Notes: a model not told the origin generated them from the sequence alone. Numbered from the stretch's first letter, positions 39,947 to 48,416 are shown. The stretch is DNA of 64,000 nt from Nitritalea halalkaliphila LW7 (GCF_000265075.1 NZ_AJYA01000002.1:124001-188000), one strand, 5' to 3'. Made by a program: numbers and translations.

Positions 39947-40090
39947 AAAGTGCTAGTTTTGATACGCTAGCAAAATAGTCCAAAATCCCTTAGGGGCATG
40001 CCCTAAGGGATTATTGGTGGTGCATTCTTGTTGCCAAATATGGTGCAGTCTTATTTACCGAAATTGGTGCAGTTGTATTTACCGATTACA

Positions 40091-41396
40091 AGCTTTTTTT
40101 ATGCCAGTCATTTGGATGCTTTAATTTTTAGCTATTATGCTCATATTTTGTCTGACACCTATGAAAAGAAGATCAAGGAGCCAATTTACGACCTATCAGA
40201 GGTAGTAAATGCTTATCGGTCTATTCCGGTAAATCCATTAATCATCGATGGACCAAATAAGTGCAATATTGACTTTGCCAATGATGCATTTGAATTTATC
40301 AGATCATATGAAGAGGAGGAATTTGTGGTCATTGCCTTTGATATTTCTAGTTTCTTTGACAACCTTAATCACAAGCTTCTAAGAGAAAGATGGGCACAAG
40401 TTTGGGGGAATGTTGGTGGGTTGAAAAATGGAGAACTCCCCTCAGATCATTTTAATGTTTTCAAGAATATCACTAGATTTAGTTACATTGATATCGTAGA
40501 TATATTTGAGGAATTCAAAGATAGAATTATCACCAGGAAAACCAGAAAAGATGGTTCATTTGGTCCTTTCAAGGAAAAGCCTGTAAAGAAGATTAAATAC
40601 CTCAGGAATCAAAATGCTTTGGCTTTTTGCAATCTAAAGGATTTTTTAAAAGTAAAGGGTAAGTTGCTTCAACCTTCAAAGACTAAAAAGCTGAAAGATG
40701 GGAGAGTTGTGCCAAGAAATTTTGGGATTCCTCAAGGATCCCCCATCAGCTCAGTACTTGCAAATATCTATCTCTTTGAATTTTGATAAGGCTATCAATG
40801 AATTTGTGAGATCAAATGGATTGTATAGAAGATATTCAGATGATATAATAGTCGTCTGCCCGAAGTCAATGAAATCCGACTTAGAAGACCTGGTTTACTC
40901 GGAAATAAAAAAAGTTTGTTTGGAAATACAGCCAAAGAAAACACAGGTTTTTCATTTCAAAAGAGATGAGTCCAATCAGCTTAAATGTGGACAAGAGTTT
41001 GAAAATGGGATTAATTGGAATAAAAACCTTGTTTATCTCGGTTTTGAGTTTGATGGTCAGTATTCCTTTTTGAAATCTGCCAGTCTTTCTGGATATTATC
41101 GGAAAATGAAGAAAAATGTCAAAAGAGCAAAGCATTTTGCTTCAAAGCGATATTCAAAAACCAAAGGAGAACTTTTTAAAAGGAGGATCTTCAGGAAGTT
41201 TTCTTATAAAGGAGCAAAAAGGTTTAGGAAATGGGTGTGGAATGACAAAATGTCCAAATTCGAAAAGTCCGATTATTATAACTATGGCAACTTCCTTACA
41301 TATGCTAAAAAAGCTGCTGAAAACATGAATAACAACAAAATCAGAGGGCAGATAAAAAGACACTGGAATATTTTGAATGATTTGATCAAAAATTAA
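40091..41396 (+). pseudogene. Reverse transcriptase of the defence-associated (UG/Abi-like) type, 5'-truncated by the IS element
   Basis: About 435 residues remain, in one frame from the IS edge: ASHLDALIFSYYAHIL, then FVVIAFDISSFFDNLNHKLL (motif A), FGIPQGSPISSVLANIYLF (motif B region) and LYRRYSDDIIVVCP (catalytic YSDD). The C-terminal third is basic and Lys-rich. There is no maturase or HNH domain and no retron or DGR signature, so it looks like an Abi/UG-type antiphage reverse transcriptase, though the exact class is a guess. The N-terminus and promoter lie beyond the IS insertion. The T4 run at 40781-40784 breaks the frame; one T fewer restores FEFDKAINEF. AT-rich. Confidence 0.75.
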
Positions 41397-41408
41397 AACT
41401 TATAAGAT

Positions 41409-41609
41409 ATGGCCATAAAAGGAGAAAAATACCATTTGATAGAAGTAGAAAGTTACTTGCCCAGAAGTACTTCCAGACTGTATGTGGAAGTCCATATACA
41501 TCCTGTGCTAGGCCAGGCAGGTTTTCCTGCGGATGTGTATGTGCAATGTTCAAAAGAATTGTATCCGTTCGACGAACCCCATATTTTCTGTAGGCGAGGG
41601 ATTTTGTAG
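41409..41609 (+). CDS. Small protein next to the reverse transcriptase, unknown
   Basis: 66 residues, MAIKGEKYHLIEVESYLPRS..., starting 13 bp after the reverse transcriptase stop, so part of the same unit. A beta-rich pattern (SRLYVEVHIHPVLG, DVYVQCSKELYPF) is visible; no family recognised. It ends abruptly just before IS66-type sequence and may have lost its C-terminus. Confidence 0.5.
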   Translation: MAIKGEKYHLIEVESYLPRSTSRLYVEVHIHPVLGQAGFPADVYVQCSKELYPFDEPHIFCRRGIL

Positions 41610-41618
41610 TCTTGCGGA

Positions 41619-41924
41619 ATGGAAAGAAGAGATAAAGCGTTTTACCAGGAGCTTTACCGGGAATGGCTTAGCTCTGGTTTAAAGAAGTCTGTGTTTGCTG
41701 CAAACCGAGGTATTAATCGAACTACGTTCTACTACTGGTGCAAAAAGCTAGAAGTAGTAAGTGAGCCGATTTCCGAGCCATTCACAAGCTTTAAGCGCCT
41801 TGCAGCTTTGGCTCCAGCGATAGAGCAGCAGCCTTTTTTGAAAGTAACCTTACCGAATGGTATCCGCGTTACTTTTTATGAGGAGATTTCAACTGAACAT
41901 CTAAAAAGACTCTTGGCATGTTAG
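41619..41924 (+). CDS. IS66-family accessory protein TnpA
   Basis: 101 residues with a helix-turn-helix half (YREWLSSGLKKSVFAANRGI, TTFYYWCKKL) and the C-terminal FLKVTLPNGIRVTFYE...LKRLLAC pattern of IS66 OrfA proteins. The large IS66 transposase is absent, so this is a remnant. Confidence 0.8.
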   Translation: MERRDKAFYQELYREWLSSGLKKSVFAANRGINRTTFYYWCKKLEVVSEPISEPFTSFKRLAALAPAIEQQPFLKVTLPNGIRVTFYEEISTEHLKRLLAC

Positions 41925-41980
41925 CGCTTTTCTCTGCTACGCGCCATTTTCTGTACAAACAGCCAATAGGTATGCGCTAG
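41918..41980 (+). pseudogene. IS66 TnpB fragment
   Basis: MLALFSATRHFLYKQPIGMR matches the start of IS66 OrfB proteins, then stops; the next frame reads GHSGFSSQRIR, a decayed continuation. It overlaps TnpA by 7 bp, the usual IS66 order. Confidence 0.7.
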
Positions 41981-42112
41981 GACATTCAGGCTTTAGCAGC
42001 CAACGTATACGCTAACTCTCGCTGGGCAGGCCTAAGCTTATAGACGTTACATTGAAATCGATAATATTTTAGTCGAAAATGCTGCCATGCTAACGAAAAA
42101 AAACAACGACCC

Positions 42113-42249
42113 GCTAACATCACCTATACGCAAGCAAGGGTTTCGTGCTTCGTAGGACAGGAAAGTGCTAAATTTGAAGTTCAGTTCTTTTTATGAAGTT
42201 CAACCCAAAAAGTCCTGCCTGCGTGTAGCTGAATCCCGTTATGGGCAAG
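42113..42249 (+). repeat. attC-like hairpin element C
   Basis: Within the 310-bp gap 41981-42290. It runs from CGCTAAC (42112-42118) to CGTTATGGGC. Nested pairs are CTATACGCA / TGCGTGTAG (9 bp, one G-U) and AGGAC / GTCCT, with a direct repeat TGAAGTTCA in the top part. Same style as elements A and B; it marks the left boundary of the DUF1801/YdeI unit. The remainder of the gap holds two further GCTAAC words (near 42012 and 42090) and no gene. Confidence 0.5.
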
Positions 42250-42290
42250 GCTAAACACAACAAACGGTTTAAAAAAACGGATAACTTAAA

Positions 42291-42667
42291 ATGACTATGG
42301 ATAATATTGCAAAAAAAGTTCAGCAGAAGACTACTTCAATACGCAACCTGATAATGTGAAAAATACATTGCTCCAAATTAGACAGTGTATTTTTAAAGTT
42401 GTTTCTGATGCAGAAGAATTATTGAATTATAATATCCCAGCGTATGCTCTCATAAAAAATGGCAAAAGAGAATAACAAATAATGATTGCGGGCTACAAAA
42501 ATCACCTTGGACTTTATCCTCACCCAACGACAATTGAGAAATTTAATAAAAAATTAAAAGAATACAGAAAAGGAAAAGGTTCTGTTCAGTTCCCAATAAA
42601 TAAACCTTTGCCCGAAGAACTGATTATCAAAATGATTGAATACAGGTTAAACCTTCTAACAAAATAA
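42291..42667 (+). pseudogene. DUF1801 protein, frameshift plus in-frame TAA
   Basis: About 125 residues when repaired. ATG 42291 reads MTMDNIAKKV; adding one T near 42319 continues as SAEDYFNTQPDNVKNTLLQI and LNYNIPAYALIKNGK, the DUF1801 core. An in-frame TAA at 42473-42475 precedes QIMIAGYKNHLGLYPHP, which is the conserved second half. The T loss may be a sequence error; the TAA is a substitution. DUF1801 proteins are small and include iron-chaperone-like members. The stop overlaps the next ATG. Confidence 0.65.
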
Positions 42668-43293
42668 TGAACCCACAAGTAGACAAATATCTCATTGACG
42701 GCTGTATGCGTTGTAAATATGGCGGAACGCCACAATGCAAAGTCAATAATTGGCAGGAAGAGTTGGAAATGCTAAGGCAGATTGTTTTAGAGACAGGCTT
42801 GACAGAAGAAATAAAATGGGGTGTGCCTGTTTATACAAAAAATGGAAGAAATATTGTAACCGTGAATGCTCTCAAAGATTCAGCTAATCTTGGCTTTTAC
42901 AAAGGGGCATTATTGAAAGACAGCTACAAAATTTTAGAGCAACAAGGGAATGTTCAAGCTGCAAGATTAATTCGCTTTACCAACACAGAAAAAATTTCAG
43001 ATTTGACAGATGTTTTAAAAGCGTACGTTTTGGAAGCAATAGAAATTGAAGAAAGCGGAAAAAAAGTAGAGCTCAAGAAAAACCCTGAACCTATACCTGA
43101 CGAACTTCTTGAAGCATTTGAACAAGACCCTGCATTTAAACAAGCATTTTACGCATTAACAGCAGGAAGACAAAGGGGCTACATCATTTATTTTTCACAG
43201 CCCAAGCAATCACAAACAAGAATTGGACGAATAGAAAAACATAAAGAACAGATTTTTAATGGAATAGGTCTGAATGACAGGTATAGATGTTGA
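42667..43293 (+). CDS. YdeI/OmpD-associated family protein with DUF1801 domain
   Basis: 208 residues, intact. The N-terminal DUF1801 half (EEIKWGVPVYTKNGRNIV, LGFYKGALLKD) is joined to the YdeI C-terminal half: PDELLEAFEQDPAFKQAF and RGYIIYFSQPKQSQTRIGR. Related YdeI proteins have been linked to bacteriocin or antimicrobial-peptide protection in Enterobacteria; that role is not shown for Bacteroidota. It forms one cassette with the preceding gene between attC-like elements C and D. Confidence 0.8.
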   Translation: MNPQVDKYLIDGCMRCKYGGTPQCKVNNWQEELEMLRQIVLETGLTEEIKWGVPVYTKNGRNIVTVNALKDSANLGFYKGALLKDSYKILEQQGNVQAARLIRFTNTEKISDLTDVLKAYVLEAIEIEESGKKVELKKNPEPIPDELLEAFEQDPAFKQAFYALTAGRQRGYIIYFSQPKQSQTRIGRIEKHKEQIFNGIGLNDRYRC

Positions 43294-43310
43294 CGACTGA
43301 AAAAGAAGCC

Positions 43311-43378
43311 CAGCCCATAACAGATAGAGTTTCGTGGCGGCTGAAAGCCAAGCCATGAAACTCATGTTGAACAGCCTG
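43311..43378 (+). repeat. attC-like hairpin element D
   Basis: Starts with GCCCATAAC, the inverse of the GTTATGGGC that ends element C. Its body is a 12-bp stem GAGTTTCGTGGC (43327-43338) / GCCATGAAACTC (43352-43363) with one G-U pair and an inner GGCT/AGCC hairpin. GTTGAAC at 43366-43372 fits the attC core GTTRRRY. The stretch beyond to 43504 holds no gene. Confidence 0.5.
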
Positions 43379-43504
43379 CCCCGTTTTTTTCGGGGGAAGC
43401 TTCGGTAGCGGCGGTGCTATTATGGGAGTTTCGAGAGGGGGGTGCGGATTTCAAGAAGCGCTAAAAGCCTCTTTCTTTATTTTTCTTCTGCAAGAAGTGC
43501 TCTT

Positions 43505-43720
43505 CTATTCATGTTTTATAGTTGACAGAACACAGTTTTCCTTTCCCAAAAGGTAACATTTTGGGGAGGTTGAAGTTTGGCTAATGCCCAAATAAAATTT
43601 CGGAGGACCTCTCTGGTCAAAGGCGGCAATGACAATCAGCTTACCCTCTTTGCAGCACTGACACTTCCGGATAGCTTCTTTTTTGTTTTCCAGCTTAACT
43701 TCAATACTTCGAATCCCCAT
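43505..43720 (-). pseudogene. Transposase C-terminal fragment (IS91-like?)
   Basis: 71 residues with a C-terminal zinc-ribbon-like segment KCQCCKEGKLIVIAAFDQRG preceded by MGIRSIEVKLENKKE. This ending resembles transposases of the IS91/IS801 group, but the fragment is short and the assignment tentative. No catalytic part is present. Confidence 0.35.
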
Positions 43721-43836
43721 CTTAGCTTGTAAATCTCTCAGCTTACTTCGTTTCCAAGTACTACTTAAAAACCCATAGTGCCTGATCTTTACAAGGCCTT
43801 TTGGTAAAATATGAAGTGCATATCGCCTTATTGGAT

Positions 43837-44013
43837 ATTCCGGAACATGTTGACCCCTCGACTGCGGAATGATTTTGAAGAGCGAAAGTGGTCTGAAAGG
43901 CCAGAATCGACTGACATTCCGGCGGATGCTGACCCCCTACACAAGGTGATTCTGTTTTTTTCCGGAGCATGCTGAACCCTTTTAGCTCGTAATTCCGGAG
44001 GATGTTGACCCCC
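43837..44013 (+). repeat. Four imperfect 21-bp direct repeats, probable IS21-family end
   Basis: ATTCCGGAACATGTTGACCCC (43837), ATTCCGGCGGATGCTGACCCC (43916), TTTCCGGAGCATGCTGAACCC (43959) and ATTCCGGAGGATGTTGACCCC (43992). Clustered direct repeats of this size are what IS21-family transposases bind at each end. No transposase gene is attached, and the sequence differs from the IS at 37.5-40.1 kb, so it is the remnant of another element. The rest of 43721-44184 has no gene. Confidence 0.6.
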
Positions 44014-44184
44014 TTTTCAAATGGTTTTGGTTTCTTAGCAGATTCTTTATCGCATCTGCTAACACGAATAACAAGCTACTGCCTTCTAACTGGGCCAAGT
44101 ACATAGGCCAATTATAAGTCCAATACGTAGTTCGTCGAACGAATACAAAAAATCCTCAATACAGCCTGCATAGAGGAGGGTAGG

Positions 44185-44256
44185 TAGCCCGACAGAGAAT
44201 CGAACCTGTATCTAAAGTTTAGGAAACTTCTATTCTATCCATTGAACTACGGGGCC
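44185..44256 (-). tRNA. tRNA-Arg (anticodon CCT), two stem positions short
   Basis: On the minus strand the order is acceptor GGCCCCG, D-arm GTTC-AATGGATA-GAAT, anticodon arm GAAGT-TTCCTAA-ACTTT (anticodon CCT), T-loop TTCGATT and discriminator A. The 3' acceptor strand reads CGGGCT where CGGGGCT is needed, and the T-stem 5' side is one base short (CAGG against CTCTG). Restoring one G in each run gives a normal cloverleaf. It sits at the edge of the accessory block, upstream of and opposite to rpsP. Confidence 0.75.
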
Positions 44257-44412
44257 AGTAAAAGCGGTAGAAGTGGGGATAGGACATGGGCTTTGGGCCG
44301 GGAGGCCCAAAGTGAGTGCCATCCACCCCTTACGCTTTCGCAAGATAAAACTTTCTTCCTGAAATCCCTCAAATATATTTGCTTGATTCCATGCGAATTA
44401 AATTATTTGCGC

Positions 44413-44420
44413 TATCTTTG
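44413..44420 (+). promoter_or_regulatory. -7 box of the rpsP operon promoter
   Basis: TATCTTTG fits TAnnTTTG, about 58 bp before the rpsP ATG; a clear -33 element at the right distance is not seen. Confidence 0.5.
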
Positions 44421-44477
44421 CACCTCTAAAATTATGATGGACGAGATCCATCTCTTACTTAACATCATTATTGTAAT

Positions 44478-45018
44478 ATGGCAGTAAAAATCAGATTAGC
44501 ACGTAGAGGTAGAAAAAAAACTCGCTATCTACGATGTAGTTGTAGCTGATGCAAGAGCTCCACGTGATGGACGCTTTATCGAAAAAATCGGGACGTATAA
44601 TCCCAACACTGACCCGGCATCGATTAACATCAACAATGAGCGCGCTCTTAAGTGGTTGTTAAACGGAGCACAGCCTACCGATACGGTTCGCGCGATGCTT
44701 TCGTATCGTGGTGTATTGTTGAAAAAACACTTGCATATCGGTGTACTAAAAGGTGCATTAACACAGGAGCAAGCAGATGCTAAATTCCAGGCTTGGGTAG
44801 ACACCAAAGAAGGTGCTATCACCGGTAAGGTAGATAAAATCGCGGCGGCGAAAGCGGAAGCGAAGGCAAAAGCGCTAGAAGCAGAAGCAGCGAAAAACCA
44901 GGCGCGTCTGGATGCGATCAAGAAGCGTCAGGAGGAAGCAGCAGCAGCTGAGGCAGCCGCTAATGCACCTGCTGAAGAGGCGAGCGCTGAAGGAGAAGAA
45001 GGTACTGCAGAAGCTTAA
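44478..45018 (+). CDS. rpsP: 30S ribosomal protein S16 with long Ala/Glu-rich tail, one frameshift
   Basis: About 180 residues when repaired. ATG 44478 reads [14 protein letters not shown], then the frame breaks in the A8 run at 44513-44520; one A fewer continues as [19 protein letters not shown] and [15 protein letters not shown]. The S16 core ends near residue 85 and is followed by a ~90-residue tail ([18 protein letters not shown]..., then [14 protein letters not shown]). S16 is an early 30S assembly protein. First gene of the classical rpsP-rimM-trmD-rplS operon. This is the one core case where the run appears too long rather than too short. Confidence 0.93.
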
Positions 45019-45034
45019 GTCTTAGGAGATACTC

Positions 45035-45564
45035 ATGAACATCGAACAGTGTTTTCAACTTGGTTATGTGGCCAAGGTTCATGGGTTGCAGGGAGAAGTG
45101 CAGCTCAAGCTGGACGTAGATGATCCCTCTCCTTACGAGGAGCTGGAGCATTTGTTCCTCGAAATGAATGGCCGTCTGGTGCCTTACTTTCTGGAGCACC
45201 TCGTGCTACAGCCGGGGGATCGGGCGCTGACGAAGTTCGAGGATGTAGAAGATGTGGAGATGGCGAGTGCCTGGTGGGCAAAGGAGTCTATCTCCCCCTG
45301 TCTATGCTCCCACCATTAGAAGAAGATCAATATTATTATCATGATCTGGTCGGATTCGAGGTGCAGGATGAGCAGCATGGAAGCATCGGTACAGTAGATG
45401 CACTTTACGACCTGCAGACACAAAACCTTCTGGGGGTAACCTACCGAGGAAAAGAGGTTCTAATTCCGATTACGGATGGAATTCTTATTCGAGTAGATCA
45501 GCGCGAAAGAAAAGTCTATACGCGACTGCCAGAGGGCTTACTTGACTTATATTTGGAAGACTGA
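45035..45564 (+). CDS. rimM: Ribosome maturation factor RimM, one frameshift
   Basis: About 176 residues when repaired. N-terminal RimM beta-barrel ([20 protein letters not shown]) and C-terminal PRC-barrel-like domain ([37 protein letters not shown]). It binds S19 and helps 30S maturation. The frame breaks at 45270-45271; adding one C gives [23 protein letters not shown] stretch precedes the ATG by 6 bp. Confidence 0.92.
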
Positions 45565-45566
45565 GG

Positions 45567-46274
45567 ATGCATATAGATATTATCAGTGTAGTTCCGGGAT
45601 TGTTAGAGGGGCCTTTTTCGCATTCTATTTTAAAGCGTGCGGAGGAGAAGGGAATCGCCACGGTTCGGGTGCATAATCTGCGTGATTATGCCACGGGCAA
45701 GCAGAAGCAAGTGGATGATTACGCTTTCGGTGGAGGAGCTGGCATGGTGCTCATGGCAGCACCGATAGCGGCCTGTATCGAAGCACTCAAGCAAGAACGA
45801 GATTACGATGAAATTCTCTATATGACCCCGGATGGTGCTCCCTTTTCTCAGCCGATGGCCAATGCGCTTTCGCTGAAAAAGAATATTATGATTCTCTGTG
45901 GTCATTATAAAGGAGTAGACGAGCGTATTCGTACGCAGTACATCACTCGGGAGATCAGCATCGGAGATTATGTGCTGTCGGGAGGAGAGCTCGCAGCAGC
46001 TGTGGTGGCAGATGCCCTCATACGCTTGCTGCCGGGAGTGCTGAACGATGAGACCTCCGCGCTGACGGATTCCTTTCAGGATGGTTTACTCGCTCCGCCG
46101 GTCTATACACGACCAGCAGTGTGGAATGGAGAAGCTGTTCCAGAGGTACTCTTGTCCGGTCATACTGAGCATATAGCCAACTGGAGATTTGAAGCATCGG
46201 TTCGTCGAACCCAAGAGCGTAGACCGGACTTGTACCGGAAATTCGAAGAGGGAGACGAGAATAGCACACGATAG
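45567..46274 (+). CDS. trmD: tRNA (guanine-37-N1)-methyltransferase
   Basis: 235 residues, intact. Trefoil-knot SPOUT enzyme with [31 protein letters not shown] and [10 protein letters not shown], which form the S-adenosylmethionine site. It methylates G37 next to the anticodon. It starts 2 bp after the rimM stop. Confidence 0.96.
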   Translation: MHIDIISVVPGLLEGPFSHSILKRAEEKGIATVRVHNLRDYATGKQKQVDDYAFGGGAGMVLMAAPIAACIEALKQERDYDEILYMTPDGAPFSQPMANALSLKKNIMILCGHYKGVDERIRTQYITREISIGDYVLSGGELAAAVVADALIRLLPGVLNDETSALTDSFQDGLLAPPVYTRPAVWNGEAVPEVLLSGHTEHIANWRFEASVRRTQERRPDLYRKFEEGDENSTR

Positions 46275-46333
46275 ATTATAGAAACATACAGGCTGCCTGA
46301 CACGCAGCAGCAAAACGCAAAACATACAAAGCT

Positions 46334-46702
46334 ATGAGCGATTTAATTAAATTTGTAGAAGCAGAATACAGCGAAGCGAGAACGAAGTTTCCTTCCTTCA
46401 AGTCTGGTGATACCATAAATGTACACGTACGTATTAAAGAGGGTAATAAAGAGCGTATCCAGCAGTTTCAGGGTACTGTTATCCAGCGTAAGAACGTGAA
46501 CACAAACGGCGAAACCTTTACGGTGAGAAAAATTTCTAACGGTATCGGTGTAGAGCGTATCTTCCCTATCCTTTCACCAAGCATCGAGCAGATCGATCTG
46601 TTAAGAGAAGGTAAAGTAAGAAGAGCACGTCTGTTCTACTTGAGAGGACGTCAAGGAAAAGCAGCACGTATCAAAGAAAAAATCAGACCAAGAACGAAAT
46701 AA
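46334..46702 (+). CDS. rplS: 50S ribosomal protein L19
   Basis: 122 residues, intact. [32 protein letters not shown] and [19 protein letters not shown] are the L19 signatures. Last gene of the rpsP operon; a terminator follows at once. Confidence 0.97.
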   Translation: MSDLIKFVEAEYSEARTKFPSFKSGDTINVHVRIKEGNKERIQQFQGTVIQRKNVNTNGETFTVRKISNGIGVERIFPILSPSIEQIDLLREGKVRRARLFYLRGRQGKAARIKEKIRPRTK

Positions 46703-46724
46703 GCGTTCCACGTCGATCACGTAT

Positions 46725-46754
46725 AAAAAGGGAGTCCTCAGGGGTTCCCTTTTT
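46725..46754 (+). terminator. Terminator of the rpsP-rplS operon
   Basis: AAAAAGGGA / TCCCTTTTT stem ending in T. Confidence 0.85.
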
Positions 46755-46864
46755 GTGTTTCAGCTGATAAAATGAACGAAATTCCCTATCTTTACCAGCT
46801 GATTTTCGGAATTTACACGAGTTTTCCACCTCGAAATGAGGGCGGATAAAGAAGAAAAAGGAAC

Positions 46865-48402
46865 ATGAATAGAGAAGTACGTGTACGATTCGCTCCCTCC
46901 CCGACGGGAGCCCTGCACATCGGAGGGTCCGCACGGCCCTGTATAACTACCTTTTTGCACGCAAGCATGGGGGTAAATTTTTACTCCGCATAGAAGATAC
47001 GGATCAAACGCGCTTCGTGCCGGGTGCTGAAGCGTATATTCAGGAGACTCTGAGCTGGTTAAACATCTCACCAGACGAAAGCCCCTGGAATCCGGGTGCC
47101 CTAGGCCCTTACCGACAGTCCGAGCGCAAGCCGATGTACATGCAGTATGCCTTAGAGCTGGTGGAAAAGGGTTATGCCTACTATGCCTTTGATACACCGG
47201 AGGAGCTAGAGGCCATGCGCGAGCGCCTAACCGCAGCGCGGGTGGTGAGTCCGCAGTATAATGCGATCACCCGTACCCAAATGAAAAACTCGCTGACCCT
47301 GCCCGACGATGAGGTGCAGGCCAGACTAAAGAGCGGAGACCCCTACGTGATCCGTATTAAAATCCCAAGAAGAGAGGAAGTACGTCTCAACGATATGATC
47401 CGCGGCTGGGTTATGGTGCACAGTGGCACCCTCGATGATAAGGTGCTGATGAAGTCCGATGGAATGCCCACCTATCACCTGGCAAACATCGTGGACGATC
47501 ACCTGATGGGCATCACCCACGTCATCCGTGGAGAGGAATGGTTGCCGTCCGCACCGCTTCATGTGCTGCTCTATCGCTACTTAGGCTGGGAGGATACCGC
47601 TCCGCAGTTCGCACACCTACCGCTTCTCCTGAAGCCGGATGGTAATGGCAAGCTTTCCAAGCGGGATGCAGACAAGCATGGGTTTCCTGTGTTCCCGATG
47701 AACTGGCAGGACCCGAATTCCGGTGAGCAGGCAATGGGCTTTAAAGAGCAGGGGTATTTGCCGGAGGCCCTCGTAAATTTTCTCGCCTTCTTAGGCTGGA
47801 ATCCAGGAGATCATCGCGAACTGTTTACCTTAGAAGAACTGGTGGAGGCTTTTTCCGTGGAGCGTATCGGTAAGTCCGGAACCAAGTTCGATATTAATAA
47901 AGCCAAGTGGTACAACGAGCAGTATCTGCGCGCTAAATCGAATGAGGAGCTGGCCAGTTACCTGCAGGAAGACCTTAAAAAGGAGGCTATTCAGGTAAGT
48001 GACGAAAAGGCTGCCGCTATCGCTGCCATCATGAAGGAGCGTGCCACTTTCCCGGCAGACCTCTGGAAGGAAGGGCAGTTTATGTTCCGCGCCCCTGAGG
48101 TTTTCGACGATAAGGTGGTGGCGAAAAAGTGGAACAATGAGGCCGTTTCCGTGTTAAGTGCCTATAAAGCAGCATTGGAAGCGGAGACTGAAGCGCTGCA
48201 GCCGACGCGTGCAAAAGAGCTGCTGGAAGCTGCCGCTACTTCCGTAGAGGTGAAGATGGGTAAAGTGATGCAGGCGGTACGCTTAGCCGTTACTGGTGTA
48301 GGAGCAGGTCCTGATCTGATGGAGGTTTTTGCCATCATCGGAAAAGAAGAGCTGGTCCGCCGCATCGAGCATGCCTTAGCGGTCCTGCCTGTTCAGCCCT
48401 AA
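46865..48402 (+). CDS. gltX: Glutamyl-tRNA synthetase, one frameshift
   Basis: About 513 residues when repaired. HIGH motif in [13 protein letters not shown], then [11 protein letters not shown] (KMSKS equivalent) near residue 260 and a C-terminal helical anticodon-binding part. Start ATG 46865 (MNREVRVRF). The frame breaks at 46925-46927 (G3); adding one G gives [20 protein letters not shown]. It charges tRNA-Glu. TATCTTTA near 46784 could be its -7 box. Confidence 0.94.
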
Positions 48403-48416
48403 TACAGTCCTTTTGC

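Larger units (their letters stand above)
37466..40090 (-). mobile_element. IS21-family insertion sequence, complete
   Basis: 2625 bp with termini TGTAGTCGGTAA (left) and, inverted, TGTAATCGGTAA (right). Inside each end are further repeats of the IS21 type: on the left GCACCAAAAATGG, GCGCCAAAAATGG and GCACCACT; on the right the matching inverted series. istA and istB read leftward and both are intact. I see no target-site duplication: the left flank is CGCATG and the right flank AGCTTT. Confidence 0.9.

Noticed and set aside
40091-41396. Reverse transcriptase as the missing protein of the group II intron at 19.4 kb
   Set aside because: It has no maturase domain, is 20 kb away, and its motifs fit the Abi/UG type rather than intron proteins.
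43837-44013. Four 21-bp repeats as a CRISPR remnant
   Set aside because: Spacing is irregular (79, 43 and 33 bp) and the units match the end-repeat style of IS21 elements better.
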